64,000 nt of DNA from Methylomonas koyamae (GCF_019669905.1 NZ_AP019777.1:3534001-3598000), one strand, 5' to 3'; shown: positions 16,334 to 23,870, counted from the first letter of the stretch. The notes: generated by a model from the letters alone, not told the origin. A program made the numbers and translations.

Positions 16334-16576
16334 ATGAATACCCCAACTACGGGCAAAATCCGCCCAATCACCAAGAAACAACTCATTTCGTTAACCCAAA
16401 AACACTTCGGCCTGAAAAAGCCGTTTCAGCCGCTGATCGAGATCCGCAAAGGCTATACCGGCCACTGGGAGATCTACAACCAACACGGCTTAGAATTCGG
16501 CGTTACCGACGAGCAAAAAACCTTCATGCTTGACTTGATCGAACAGCATGGCGGCGTTGTCGGAGGTGCAAAATGA
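16334..16576 (+). CDS. Small hypothetical satellite protein (80 aa)
   Basis: The first gene of the rightward operon starts at ATG 16334, 10 bases after a GGAG inside leader segment C. That placement would let RNA pairing with segment C control its translation. The 80 residues are basic at the start (KIRPITKKQLISLTQKHFGLKKP) and end in an acidic helix. No family recognised. The stop overlaps the next start as ATGA, so the two genes are coupled. Confidence 0.7.
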   Translation: MNTPTTGKIRPITKKQLISLTQKHFGLKKPFQPLIEIRKGYTGHWEIYNQHGLEFGVTDEQKTFMLDLIEQHGGVVGGAK

Positions 16577-16950
16577 GCGCGAATACCGTCAATTCAAGTT
16601 CTCCGGCCGGCACTCAACCGCTTAACGATTTTTTCCAGCAAATAGCCGAACTGGACACCGAGCGCCAAGCCGCCACCGCGGCCGGCATTCCGGCGTTGCT
16701 GCGCCTGGCCGACGTGGCCGAGCGCGACAGCGGCCAAGCCAACACCGTGCGCAGTTTCCTCCTTGGCTTGTATAACGGTTACCGCTTCCCGTTCAACCTG
16801 GTCCGCCTCAGAGGCTTGGACAAAACCCTGTTCGACGACTGCCTTTTGGTGCTTACCCTGGACGCCAGGGCGACCGCTAAGGAGGTCCACCAATATTTGG
16901 ACGACGGCGGCGACCGTTTCGAGCGCTGGGCGCAAGGCGGTGCAGCATGA
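16573..16950 (+). CDS. DUF7673-like protein
   Basis: The 125 residues match in outline a small family common on integrative elements: IPALLRLADVAERDSGQA, then FLLGLYNGYRFPFNL, and RLRGLDKTLFDDCLLVLTLD. In that family the invariant features are the RDSGQ stretch and the LD..L.DD..VL helix. The molecular role is unknown. It overlaps both neighbours by ATGA, so it is the middle member of a tight three-gene set upstream of the replication genes. Confidence 0.75.
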   Translation: MSANTVNSSSPAGTQPLNDFFQQIAELDTERQAATAAGIPALLRLADVAERDSGQANTVRSFLLGLYNGYRFPFNLVRLRGLDKTLFDDCLLVLTLDARATAKEVHQYLDDGGDRFERWAQGGAA

Positions 16951-17297
16951 GCGCGCAATCCGTCAAAAAATCCGCGGTTACCTCATCGCCATTGGCCAGC
17001 ATCAAACCGGCCGGCACCGTTGCCATGGTGCCCGACTCCGCCGAGCGAATCAGTTACTGGCAGGACCAGGTTGAAGACTTCCTGACCGAGTTGAGCAAAT
17101 TGCGTTGCCTCTCCGGCCTGCTGAACGGCCAAAACGAGCACAACAACATTACGCTGTCGGAGCTGTGCTATCTGATTGACCCCAGTGTGGAGCGCTTGAA
17201 GGACATTTGCGACGAACTGAGCGACCTGTTTTATCAAAAGCAGGTGGCATTCGTGCAAGCGGCCGACGAGCGCGGCAACCCAACTGACGCGGCATAA
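16947..17297 (+). CDS. Hypothetical satellite protein (116 aa)
   Basis: Starts within the previous gene's stop (ATGA at 16947-16950). After a polar 30-residue start it is largely helical: SERISYWQDQVEDFLTELSKL, then LSELCYLIDPSVERLKDICDELSDLFYQKQ. The helices suggest a dimerising or protein-binding role, nothing more. It is the last member of the three-gene coupled set and is followed by a terminator-like hairpin. Confidence 0.65.
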   Translation: MSAQSVKKSAVTSSPLASIKPAGTVAMVPDSAERISYWQDQVEDFLTELSKLRCLSGLLNGQNEHNNITLSELCYLIDPSVERLKDICDELSDLFYQKQVAFVQAADERGNPTDAA

Positions 17298-17301
17298 GCC
17301 G

Positions 17302-17327
17302 ACCGGCAACTTTTAGCTGCCGGTTTT
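17302..17327 (+). terminator. Hairpin with T-run after the three-gene set
   Basis: ACCGGCA (17302-17308) pairs with TGCCGGT (17318-17324), followed by TTT. The stem is 7 bp and the T-run short, so it is probably partial. It sits 67 bases before the primase start. Confidence 0.55.
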
Positions 17328-17393
17328 GCGCCGGCCGTGGCCGTTCTCCGCCCGGAGACCGCCCGCGGCCGCGTACCGGCAAGGAAGCAGACA

Positions 17394-18260
17394 ATGACAA
17401 ACGATGTCCAAACGATTATCGATCAGTTTCGCGCCGATATGGCGGCGGCCGGGATGGTCGTCAACGAACCCCTGATCGCCGACGGCGTATTGCACCGCGT
17501 CTACGTGGCAGGCGACCGGAGCGGCACCCAGAACGGCGCCTATATCCTGCATGTGGACGGCCATTCGGCCGGCTACTTCGAACACTTCCCGCAAGGCTTG
17601 AAAGTGACGTGGCGCTTCGGTAGCGCCGCTGCCAAGCCGTTGTCGTTAGCAATGCGCCGGCAAATCGAAGCCGAGCGTAAACGCCGCCAACGCGAGCGCT
17701 GGCAACGCCAACAGGAAACCGCTGACAAAGCGCGTTTGATCTGGCAGAACGCCAAACCGGTGTTCGAGACCCGGCAACACCCTTACTTGAAGCGCAAATC
17801 GGTCAAGCCTTACGGCATCCGTACCGGCCGCGGCGCGCTGATCTTGCCGTTTTACGACGACACCCGCCAGTTGGTGAATCTGCAATTCATCGAGGGCAAC
17901 GGCCAAAAGCGTTTTATGGCCGGCGGCCGCAAGAAAGGCTGTTTTTCCCCGATCGGCGAACCTGCCGGCGCCGAGCGCTTGTTGATTTGCGAAGGCTGGG
18001 CCACCGGCGCCAGTCTGCACGAGGCCTTGGGCGTGGCCGTGTTGGTCGCGGCCGATGCCGGCAACTTGGAACCCGTGGCCCTGGTGGCCAGGCGTTTGTA
18101 TCCGGCGGCCGAGATCGTCATTGCCGGCGATAACGACGCCAGCGGCGTCGGCCAGATAGCGGCGAAAAAGGCCGCGCTGGCGGTTAAGGGTAAATACCTG
18201 ATACCCGCGCAACCGGACACCGACTGGAACGACGTGATTGCGGCGGGAGGCTCGGTCTGA
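17394..18260 (+). CDS. Toprim-domain primase-like protein
   Basis: This 288-residue protein probably primes satellite replication. Residues 1-95 match the DUF5906/P4-primase companion pattern. A basic linker (residues 80-125, KRRQRERWQRQQ) leads to the Toprim domain (about 150-285): LLICEGWATGASLHEALG gives the catalytic glutamate, and EIVIAGDNDASG gives the DxD pair. I chose ATG 17394 with AAGGA 8 bases upstream. An upstream in-frame start at 17337 overlaps a hairpin region and lacks a good ribosome site. The stop shares its A with the next ATG (TGATG at 18258-18262). Confidence 0.85.
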   Translation: MTNDVQTIIDQFRADMAAAGMVVNEPLIADGVLHRVYVAGDRSGTQNGAYILHVDGHSAGYFEHFPQGLKVTWRFGSAAAKPLSLAMRRQIEAERKRRQRERWQRQQETADKARLIWQNAKPVFETRQHPYLKRKSVKPYGIRTGRGALILPFYDDTRQLVNLQFIEGNGQKRFMAGGRKKGCFSPIGEPAGAERLLICEGWATGASLHEALGVAVLVAADAGNLEPVALVARRLYPAAEIVIAGDNDASGVGQIAAKKAALAVKGKYLIPAQPDTDWNDVIAAGGSV

Positions 18261-19771
18261 TGGACGCCGCCGACGACTTGAGGCAAGACCTGTTCGATAA
18301 CCTGGCCGAACAGGGCGAACTGCCGGCAATCGAGCCATCTGCCCCGTACAAAGGTACGGTGCAGGTGCCGCAAACGCCAACGAAAGGCGCTAAAACGGCG
18401 CCCAATTTGGCAGCGGCAGTCGATCCATTCGAGGAGGATGCGGACCTGCTCACCGCGCTGCCGGACGGCACGCAATTGAGCCCGGACGACATCGCGATTC
18501 TGAAACGGATGAACCGCGACTATTGCCATACCTTGGTCGGCGGCAAAAACCTGGTGATCGGCCAACGCTATTGCCAGGTACAGGGCAACGTACTGACTTT
18601 CGAGGCGCCGGCGGAATTCAAGAAAAAGTTCATGCATGCGCCGTTGATAGGCATGAGCGACGGCCACGGCCGCGGCAAACGCAAGAATCAGGGCCAGGCG
18701 TGGCTGGAATGGCCGGGTAAGAACATCAAGCTCGGCGGCACCGGCTTTTTCCCCGATCCGAAAAAATGCCCGGCCGACGCGCTTAACTTTTACCGCGGCT
18801 TGCAGGTAAAGCCGATGGCCGGCGACGTCAAGCCATATCTGGACCATTTGCGCTACGTGATTTGCGCCGGCCACGAGCCATCGTTTCGTTATCTGGTGGG
18901 TTGGATGGCGCACCTGTTCCAAAAGCCGGACATCAAGCCCAGCGTGGCCGTGGTCCTTAAATCTGTCGAAGGCACCGGCAAAGGCACCATGGCGGAACCT
19001 TTGTTGCGGATCTTGGGTTCGCACGGCAACAAGACCAACGGCGCTTATGCGATCGCCGGCCGCTTCAACGGCTTGGTCGCCAATCGGCTATTGATCTTCG
19101 CCGACGAGGTGGACTTGACCGACAAGCACGTCGCCGACCGCCTGAAAGGCATCATTTCCGAAACCACCGTCAACCTGGAACGCAAAGGCCTGGAGATCGA
19201 GCCTTTGCCGAACTATTGCCGGCTGATCTTCGCCAGCAACCACGCCAGAGTTTTGAGCGCCGGCATCCGCGAACGCCGCTATCTGGTGTTGGAACCGTCG
19301 GACGGCTTTGCCCAAGATCCCGGTTACTTCCGCCGGCTGTGGCATTGGATCAATCAAGACGGCCCGGCCAAGCTGCTGAACTATCTGCTGATCGTCGACA
19401 TCGCCGACTTCGACCCGTACCGCTGCCCGCAAACCGCGGCGCTGATCGCCGAAAAGCTGGGCAACCTGAGCGGCGTGAACCAGTTTTTCTATCACCAGAT
19501 CGCCAAGGCGGAACCGTTCGGGGGCCGGCCCAGGATTCGGGCGACGGAACTGGTCGACGACTTTGTCAGTTGGAGCGCCGAGGAAGGCGAGAAAGTCTCC
19601 AAGGCGGCAGCCGCCAATTTAACCGGACGCATGATGGCCAAGCTGGGTATTCAAGTACACGGCCGCTCCGATCGCGGCGGCGGCAAGTATTACGATCTGC
19701 CGGAACGGTCTGAATTGGTACAGCGGTTCGCTTTATTGCTGGATATCCCGGTCGAGGAGCTTGACCAATGA
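18260..19771 (+). CDS. P-loop primase-helicase (P4 alpha/DUF5906-like)
   Basis: This 503-residue superfamily-3-like helicase has a Walker A EGTGKGT (about residues 236-242, SVEGTGKGTMAEPLL), a Walker B LLIFADEVD (about 275-283) and a sensor/arginine region ending RRYLVLEPS. It is fed by the Toprim protein encoded in the overlapping upstream gene. P4 carries both activities in one alpha protein; here they are split in two genes. The C-terminal 100 residues (LVDDFVSWSAEEGEKVSK...) resemble a winged-helix origin-binding module, which fits the iterons immediately downstream. The length suits a D5-like helicase. Confidence 0.85.
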   Translation: MDAADDLRQDLFDNLAEQGELPAIEPSAPYKGTVQVPQTPTKGAKTAPNLAAAVDPFEEDADLLTALPDGTQLSPDDIAILKRMNRDYCHTLVGGKNLVIGQRYCQVQGNVLTFEAPAEFKKKFMHAPLIGMSDGHGRGKRKNQGQAWLEWPGKNIKLGGTGFFPDPKKCPADALNFYRGLQVKPMAGDVKPYLDHLRYVICAGHEPSFRYLVGWMAHLFQKPDIKPSVAVVLKSVEGTGKGTMAEPLLRILGSHGNKTNGAYAIAGRFNGLVANRLLIFADEVDLTDKHVADRLKGIISETTVNLERKGLEIEPLPNYCRLIFASNHARVLSAGIRERRYLVLEPSDGFAQDPGYFRRLWHWINQDGPAKLLNYLLIVDIADFDPYRCPQTAALIAEKLGNLSGVNQFFYHQIAKAEPFGGRPRIRATELVDDFVSWSAEEGEKVSKAAAANLTGRMMAKLGIQVHGRSDRGGGKYYDLPERSELVQRFALLLDIPVEELDQ

Positions 19772-20193
19772 AATTCTGCAAACCGGCGTTCTTGCTGCCC
19801 CAACTGTACCACCAAGAAAAACCCACTGTATTTCAATATGTTAAGTGGTATAGCAATTATTTATCTATCTATACCATATCGATACCAACTAACCCGAAAT
19901 CAGCGGGAAAAAAGGAAAGCGGCAACAGTTATTTAATCGCTGTACCACCTATTTTGGCAACTGTACCCCACCTGGAAGCCGCGCCAGCCGTGGGCTTGAG
20001 GGGTGGTGGTACAGTTGGGATGGCAAAAATCGCATTTTTTCTTTTTATTTATTTCGTCGGCGTTTTCCGCCGTTCCTTCCCGTTTTTGGCGACCGCACCC
20101 GGCGCCGGGGAGGTGCCGCACTGATCGACTAAGCAATCCCGTTGGACTGGCCAGGGCTTGAGGAGGAAACCAACCACTGACGAGGATTTGAAC
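19772..20193. other. Candidate replication origin with CTGTACCACC iterons
   Basis: This 422-base gap follows the helicase gene. CTGTACCACC occurs at 19804-19813 and 19940-19949, a close form CTGTACCCCA at 19961-19970, and an exact inverted copy at 20005-20014. Between them is a strikingly AT-rich stretch (about 19825-19890) with an inverted GTGGTATAG/CTATACCA pair. Iterons plus an AT-rich unwinding zone directly after the initiator genes are the expected layout of an origin, as in P4. A possible 118-codon frame here was rejected as a gene. Confidence 0.55.
20154..20165 (+). repeat. Intergenic motif GGGCTTGAGGAG, copy 1 of 3
   Basis: The 12-mer recurs at 21122-21133 (GGGTTTGAGGAG) and 21557-21568 (GGGCTTGAGGAG). 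Each lies 28-60 bases before a gene start, too far to act as its ribosome site. In the two later copies it is followed at once by a hairpin and T-run. It may be a protein or RNA-binding site controlling read-through. Confidence 0.5.
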
Positions 20194-20499
20194 ATGACTG
20201 AATTTAACCCTTTGGCGGAACTTCGCCGGCAAGGCTTCGACGCCGATTTACACCAAGGCCGAGTGCGGGTTTGGCCGCGGCACAAGGTCAAAAAGGCGCT
20301 GGCTTTGTTCGTTACTACCAACTTACCGGCGATTACCCAAGCGCTGGCGGTCGAACACAACATGAAGAGCGTCAACAACGTGTTGTTGTGGGAGCCACCG
20401 ACACCGGTAGCCATCGCCGACCGCGAGCCGCCGGCCGGCGCCATTCCGGAACACTTAAACGGCCAACGGTTTGCCGGCATTCCGGCGCCAGGCGCTTGA
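20194..20499 (+). CDS. Small protein with TubC-docking-like N-terminus (paralogue 1)
   Basis: The 101 residues start at ATG 20194 with GAGGA 7 bases upstream. Residues 4-50 (PLAELRRQGFDADLHQGRV, then RPRHKVKKAL-type helices) align with the protein at 21182 over the same stretch: L..LR.QG..A.....RV.V.PR.K....L..FV..NL..I...L. The alpha-beta-beta-alpha outline resembles the TubC N-terminal docking domain of synthetases, though no synthetase is present. The C-terminal half is proline-rich and differs from the paralogue. Function unknown. Confidence 0.65.
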   Translation: MTEFNPLAELRRQGFDADLHQGRVRVWPRHKVKKALALFVTTNLPAITQALAVEHNMKSVNNVLLWEPPTPVAIADREPPAGAIPEHLNGQRFAGIPAPGA

Positions 20500-20522
20500 T
20501 AAACCGATTTACGGAGAATCTC

Positions 20523-21101
20523 ATGAAAACAATTCGATTGTTCGGCGAGCTGCAGAAATACAAAGCGGAGTGGCGACTTGACGTGAAAACCCCGGCCGAA
20601 GCCCTACGCGCGATCGACGTGCAACGCGACGGCTTTCTGTCCGAATGCGATGCCGGAAACTACGCGGCGATCCTGATCGATAAAAACAACACCGAACTTT
20701 GTCGCCGCCTTGACCCGCAAAACGCCAACGATCCTTGGGCTGATGAAGAGCTTTGGATCATGCCGGTTGCCAGCGGAGAAATCATGGCGCCTATGGTTGT
20801 CGCGGCGTTTGCGACTGTCGGTATTGCCGTTGGTGAAGTGGCGGCAATGATGATCGCCGGCCTGCTTAATATCGCGATATCCATGGCGTTTACCGCGGTG
20901 GCCAATATGTTAACCAGCAAGAAACGCAATACCACAGCACCACAACAGGAACGGCCGGACAGCAAGCCGTCATTCATCGCCGACGGCGTCGTCAATCTGA
21001 CCGCGGCCGGCCATCCGCACCCGATCTTGGTCGGCGACGTGCCGGACGTGGGTTGCATCATCCTGTCGTCCGATTACTGGGTCGAGGATGTGCCTGTTTA
21101 A
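20523..21101 (+). CDS. Lambda gpI-like phage tail assembly protein
   Basis: The 192 residues show the TAP-I pattern: MKTIRLFGELQKY start, RLDVKTPAEALRAIDVQRDGF, a Gly/Ala-rich hydrophobic middle (about 80-125, two membrane-like stretches) and a C-terminal DVPDVGCIILSSDYWVEDVPV. In lambda, gpI acts with gpK and gpJ during tail tip assembly. Here it stands alone, without gpK, gpJ or any other tail gene. ATG 20523 has GGAG 7 bases upstream; a longer frame reaching 20271 is the shadow of the preceding gene. A role in modifying a helper's tail tip is possible but is inference. Confidence 0.75.
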   Translation: MKTIRLFGELQKYKAEWRLDVKTPAEALRAIDVQRDGFLSECDAGNYAAILIDKNNTELCRRLDPQNANDPWADEELWIMPVASGEIMAPMVVAAFATVGIAVGEVAAMMIAGLLNIAISMAFTAVANMLTSKKRNTTAPQQERPDSKPSFIADGVVNLTAAGHPHPILVGDVPDVGCIILSSDYWVEDVPV

Positions 21102-21121
21102 GTTTGGCCGCACTACCAATT

Positions 21122-21158
21122 GGGTTTGAGGAGCAGTTCCGGCTGTAACCGGTTTTTT
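21122..21158 (+). promoter_or_regulatory. Motif copy 2 plus weak hairpin and T-run
   Basis: GGGTTTGAGGAG (21122-21133) is followed by a short CCGG/CCGG hairpin (21139-21152) and six Ts (21153-21158), then a GGAG ribosome site for the gene at 21182. The stem is only 4 bp, so it would be a weak terminator at most. Confidence 0.4.
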
Positions 21159-21181
21159 AACGATTATTTTGGAGAACGAAC

Positions 21182-21544
21182 ATGGCTTTAACCGCATTAC
21201 CCGTTAATTCACCGCTGACCCAGCTACGCGCGCAGGGCTTGGAAGCGGAATTCAACCGCGCTCGGGTCATCGTCTACCCGCGGCCGAAGATCACCAACAC
21301 GTTGCGGCAATTCGTGTCCGACAACTTGGTGTCGATCGTCAACGAGCTGAACCTCGAGGGCTATTACACCAAGAATCCGGACCCGCTGGGCTATGCCGCC
21401 AAGAGCACCAGCGACGGTCGCCGCAATCAGGGTTGGCTGATCTGGTCGCTGAATGCCGATCTGCGTACCGAACTGGGTGCAAGGCCGGTCGACGAGACCA
21501 TAGACGCCGTTCCGGATGCGTTGAACGGATATCTGTCGTTTTAA
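21182..21544 (+). CDS. Small protein with TubC-docking-like N-terminus (paralogue 2)
   Basis: The 120 residues start at ATG 21182 with GGAG 8 bases upstream. Residues 9-58 are a clear relative of the protein at 20194 (PLTQLRAQGLEAEFNRARVI, PRPKITNTLRQF). The C-terminal half (YAAKSTSDGRRNQGWLIWSL onward, then PDALNGYLSF) is different and includes conserved-looking aromatic residues. The paralogues bracket the gpI-like gene, which hints that the three work together. Function unknown. Confidence 0.65.
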   Translation: MALTALPVNSPLTQLRAQGLEAEFNRARVIVYPRPKITNTLRQFVSDNLVSIVNELNLEGYYTKNPDPLGYAAKSTSDGRRNQGWLIWSLNADLRTELGARPVDETIDAVPDALNGYLSF

Positions 21545-21556
21545 CGTCAGAGACAG

Positions 21557-21600
21557 GGGCTTGAGGAGGCCACGCCGGCCGCGACAGCGCCGGCATTTTT
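21557..21600 (+). terminator. Motif copy 3 plus terminator
   Basis: GGGCTTGAGGAG (21557-21568) precedes a GCCGGC (21574-21579) / GCCGGC (21589-21594) stem and five Ts (21596-21600). It lies between the stop at 21544 and the next start at 21623. Confidence 0.55.
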
Positions 21601-21622
21601 AACCCAATACCAGGAAATCACC

Positions 21623-21892
21623 ATGAACCACTTAAGCGCCACGCAAAAGCAATACCTCAGCGAGACAGTCCAAAAGCTGTCCGCCTGCATGAAAAATATC
21701 AAGTTCACTCGGAAAATGTCGCGCGACGAAGCCGACGCGATCCGCCGGGATCTGGACGACGTGAAAGGCGCGCTGTTTATGTTCGGCGACCTCCATCCGG
21801 AGGTGCAACAGATCGAGCTGTTCAAACAGACGGCCGATTTGACGGAATACGCCCTCAGAGCCTTAACCGATAGCCACGAACATTTGGTTTAA
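21623..21892 (+). CDS. Hypothetical helical satellite protein (89 aa)
   Basis: Starts at ATG 21623 after AGGA. The sequence is all helical in appearance: basic first half (KQYLSETVQKLSACMKNIKFTR) and an acidic middle (RDEADAIRRDLDDVKGALFMF). No motif recognised. The junctions on both sides carry hairpins (21574-21594 and 21904-21923), so it may be transcribed as a separate cassette. Confidence 0.6.
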   Translation: MNHLSATQKQYLSETVQKLSACMKNIKFTRKMSRDEADAIRRDLDDVKGALFMFGDLHPEVQQIELFKQTADLTEYALRALTDSHEHLV

Positions 21893-21903
21893 CCCTTATC
21901 CGT

Positions 21904-21923
21904 TGCGCGGCAGACACCGCGCA
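21904..21923 (+). repeat. Intergenic 7-bp hairpin without T-run
   Basis: TGCGCGG (21904-21910) pairs with CCGCGCA (21917-21923) around a CAGACA loop. There is no T-run, so it is more likely an RNA processing or pausing structure than a terminator. It lies in the 62-base gap before the coiled-coil gene. Confidence 0.4.
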
Positions 21924-21954
21924 GCGCTTGATTCATTAATTTGGAGTACATGAC

Positions 21955-22584
21955 ATGAATTCTTCATCGATTGCCGAACAGGCCTTTCTGGCCAAGAAAA
22001 CCGAGCTGCAAGCGGCCCAAGCCGACGAAGCCAACAAGCGTCGAGAAGTGGCAACGCTCAGACAACGCCAACACGACCTGGAAGCGGAACTGGCCGCCTT
22101 AAATCAACGCCTGGCGCAGGCCAGTAATGCCTTGGCCAACGGCGATATGACCAGCGCCGACTATATCGCGCTGAAGCGCTCGATTGCCGACAAGGAGCTG
22201 GAATGCGAAGCGGCAAGCGCAGTGTTCGAAGCGCAGAACAACGCGCTGCAAATGCTGGTCGACCATGCGAGGATTTTGGCCGGAAGGTTGGGGCGGCATT
22301 TAACCGACGCCGCCGCAGGCGTTAAACAACGGGCGCTGGCCGCGGGTGTCGCCACCGGCGAGGCACATTTGAAACTATTCGCCTTGGCGGTCGCCGCGCA
22401 GCACTTGGAAAGGCATCCGTATACGGGTCAAGAGAAATCCGAACAAGCCCAATTGGCCTATCGGATCATCGGCGAAGAATTGTGCAAAGCCGTGTTCGCC
22501 GACGAGACCGAAGCCTGGCTGTTTATGGTCGAGCCGTCGCGGGCGCGAATCGCGATCGAGGAGATTATCGAGCAGGCGGCTTAA
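21955..22584 (+). CDS. Coiled-coil satellite protein (209 aa), function unknown
   Basis: Starts at ATG 21955 with GGAG 8 bases upstream. Residues 8-65 and 75-100 are strong heptad coiled coil (AKKTELQAAQADEANKRREV; LEAELAALNQRLAQASNALA). The remainder is Ala-rich helical (GVKQRALAAGVATGEAHLKL) and ends with an acidic helix. Size and helicity are compatible with a scaffold or capsid-size factor such as P4 Sid, but no sequence signature supports that. A strong terminator follows. Confidence 0.65.
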   Translation: MNSSSIAEQAFLAKKTELQAAQADEANKRREVATLRQRQHDLEAELAALNQRLAQASNALANGDMTSADYIALKRSIADKELECEAASAVFEAQNNALQMLVDHARILAGRLGRHLTDAAAGVKQRALAAGVATGEAHLKLFALAVAAQHLERHPYTGQEKSEQAQLAYRIIGEELCKAVFADETEAWLFMVEPSRARIAIEEIIEQAA

Positions 22585-22591
22585 TCGCATT

Positions 22592-22622
22592 GGCAAGCCG
22601 GGATCGCGCCGGCTTGCCTTTT
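22592..22622 (+). terminator. Strong intrinsic terminator
   Basis: Perfect 10-bp stem GGCAAGCCGG (22592-22601) / CCGGCTTGCC (22609-22618), 7-base loop, four Ts. It ends the transcript of the coiled-coil gene before the integrase-like fragment. Confidence 0.85.
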
Positions 22623-22653
22623 CGTTGTCAGCCTATCACCGGAGGGATTAAGG

Positions 22654-23124
22654 ATGGCCATTCATCAAGACGAAAACGGGATTTGGCATGTACAAGTCCA
22701 GCGCAAAGGGATACCCCGCATCCGCCGGAGCGGCTTTCTGTCGAAAGATGCCGCCATCGTGTTCGAGCGCAGTTATTTGGAGAAGCACCGCGCCGCCGCG
22801 GGATCGTCCGGCGACGGCCGCCTGCTGTCGGAACTGATCGAGCTATGGTTCGTCCGCCACGGTGCGCACTTGGTCGACGGCAAACGCCAGCGCCGCGAGC
22901 TGCTGGCGATCGCGGCCGAGTTGAAAAACCCGGTGGCCAGCCGGCTGTCGCGCGATCAGTTCTTGGCCTACCGTTACGCAAAAACCCGCCAGGCGGATAC
23001 CGCCGGATTGCGCTCATTCAACCAGGCGCACCATGGCTTGATCGCCATGTTCAACCGCTTGCGCAATCTGCGGGAGATCGATTACACCTCGCCGGTCTGC
23101 GACCTGGAACTGATCGAACTGTAA
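22654..23124 (+). CDS. P2-type integrase N-terminal half without catalytic domain
   Basis: The 156 residues follow the first half of P2-like integrases. An N-terminal arm-binding domain (WHVQVQRKGIPRIRRSGFLS, SKDAAIVFERSYLEKH) leads to a core-binding helical domain (LLSELIELWFVRHGAHLVDG; FNQAHHGLIAMFNRLRNL). It stops before the catalytic R-K-HxxR-H-Y region, and nothing after the stop continues it. GGAGG lies 9 bases before ATG 22654, and the frame is clean. It could be a remnant of a displaced phage integrase or a functional DNA-binding competitor or architectural factor. P2 relationship is from remembered pattern. Confidence 0.7.
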   Translation: MAIHQDENGIWHVQVQRKGIPRIRRSGFLSKDAAIVFERSYLEKHRAAAGSSGDGRLLSELIELWFVRHGAHLVDGKRQRRELLAIAAELKNPVASRLSRDQFLAYRYAKTRQADTAGLRSFNQAHHGLIAMFNRLRNLREIDYTSPVCDLELIEL

Positions 23125-23758
23125 CGGCCGGAAACCTCCTCCTAGCTACGGGGAGGTGGTCGGTCGTGCCGTTCGCGTCCCGGTACCGGTATAGCGGTCG
23201 AAATCGCCGCCGCCCGGGCCCAAATTCACTCCTCCTCACCTGCGCGGTTTTTGCACAAAAATTTGCATGTGAATTTCGTTTTGCAGGGCTTGAACCGGGA
23301 TAAATTGCCGGAAAGCCACGAAAACCGCGGCTTTCAGATACCAAAGCGGCCCACCTTTACCCGATTTGCAAACTTCACAAAGTGACGATCATTCTCACTT
23401 TCTGCAATTGAACACACCGAAACGGCAAACCTAAAAACCGGTCGATTTACGGTAACTCATTGATAGATACGACGTGAATTATCGATTCCATTTTTTGGCG
23501 AAATTTCGATGCGTGCAGCAAGACGGGCTGAAGGCCGCGAAAATGCTGGAATTGATTGCAAAGCAATTGGCGAAAATTGGCGTTTATTTTGCATTCAGAG
23601 CCCCCTTGCCTTTTGCGACTGTTTTATGTGAAAATAGCCGCTCTTTCGGAGGTAGCAGGGGTAACTTTTGGGGTAACCCAAAAAATCGAAACCTGCAAAA
23701 ACCAGAAAAGACGCTACTTGCAGAGGTTTTTGCGGTAGTGGTCGCACCATACAAATAT
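23125..23758. other. Right-end non-coding region of the island
   Basis: 634 bases without a convincing gene. It contains an ACCTCC/GGGAGG-type imperfect hairpin near 23134-23157, an inverted repeat AAAGTGA (23379-23385) / TCACTTT (23395-23401) that could be an operator, and the two GGGGTAAC repeats (23658-23677). A weak TTGCGG...AAATAT pair just precedes the second tRNA-Gly. A 153-codon frame from 23474 runs straight through the tRNA and is not a gene. Confidence 0.6.
23658..23677 (+). repeat. GGGGTAAC arm-site-like repeats (right)
   Basis: Two direct copies (23658-23665, 23670-23677) of the octamer clustered before the integrase gene at 6546-6602. Presence at both ends of the island and nowhere obvious between supports integrase-binding sites and places the right attachment site within about 160 bases downstream, where the second tRNA-Gly lies. 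Confidence 0.6.
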
Positions 23759-23834
<76 letters not shown>

Positions 23835-23841
23835 AATTAAT

Positions 23842-23870
23842 AAAAAAGCCGCGATATTCGCGGCTTTTTT
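23842..23870. terminator. Bidirectional terminator after tRNA-Gly copy 2
   Basis: A perfect 13-bp stem: AAAAAAGCCGCGA (23842-23854), loop TAT, TCGCGGCTTTTTT (23858-23870). The flanking A and T runs let it work on both strands. The GCCGCG core matches the terminator after tRNA-Gly copy 1. Confidence 0.85.

Noticed and set aside
19768..20124. 118-codon frame overlapping the helicase stop by ATGA
   Set aside because: It spans the iterons and AT-rich segment, has low-complexity translation and no ribosome site.
22482..23303. 273-codon frame across the integrase-like fragment
   Set aside because: Arg/Pro-rich shadow in another frame of the P2-Int-like gene.
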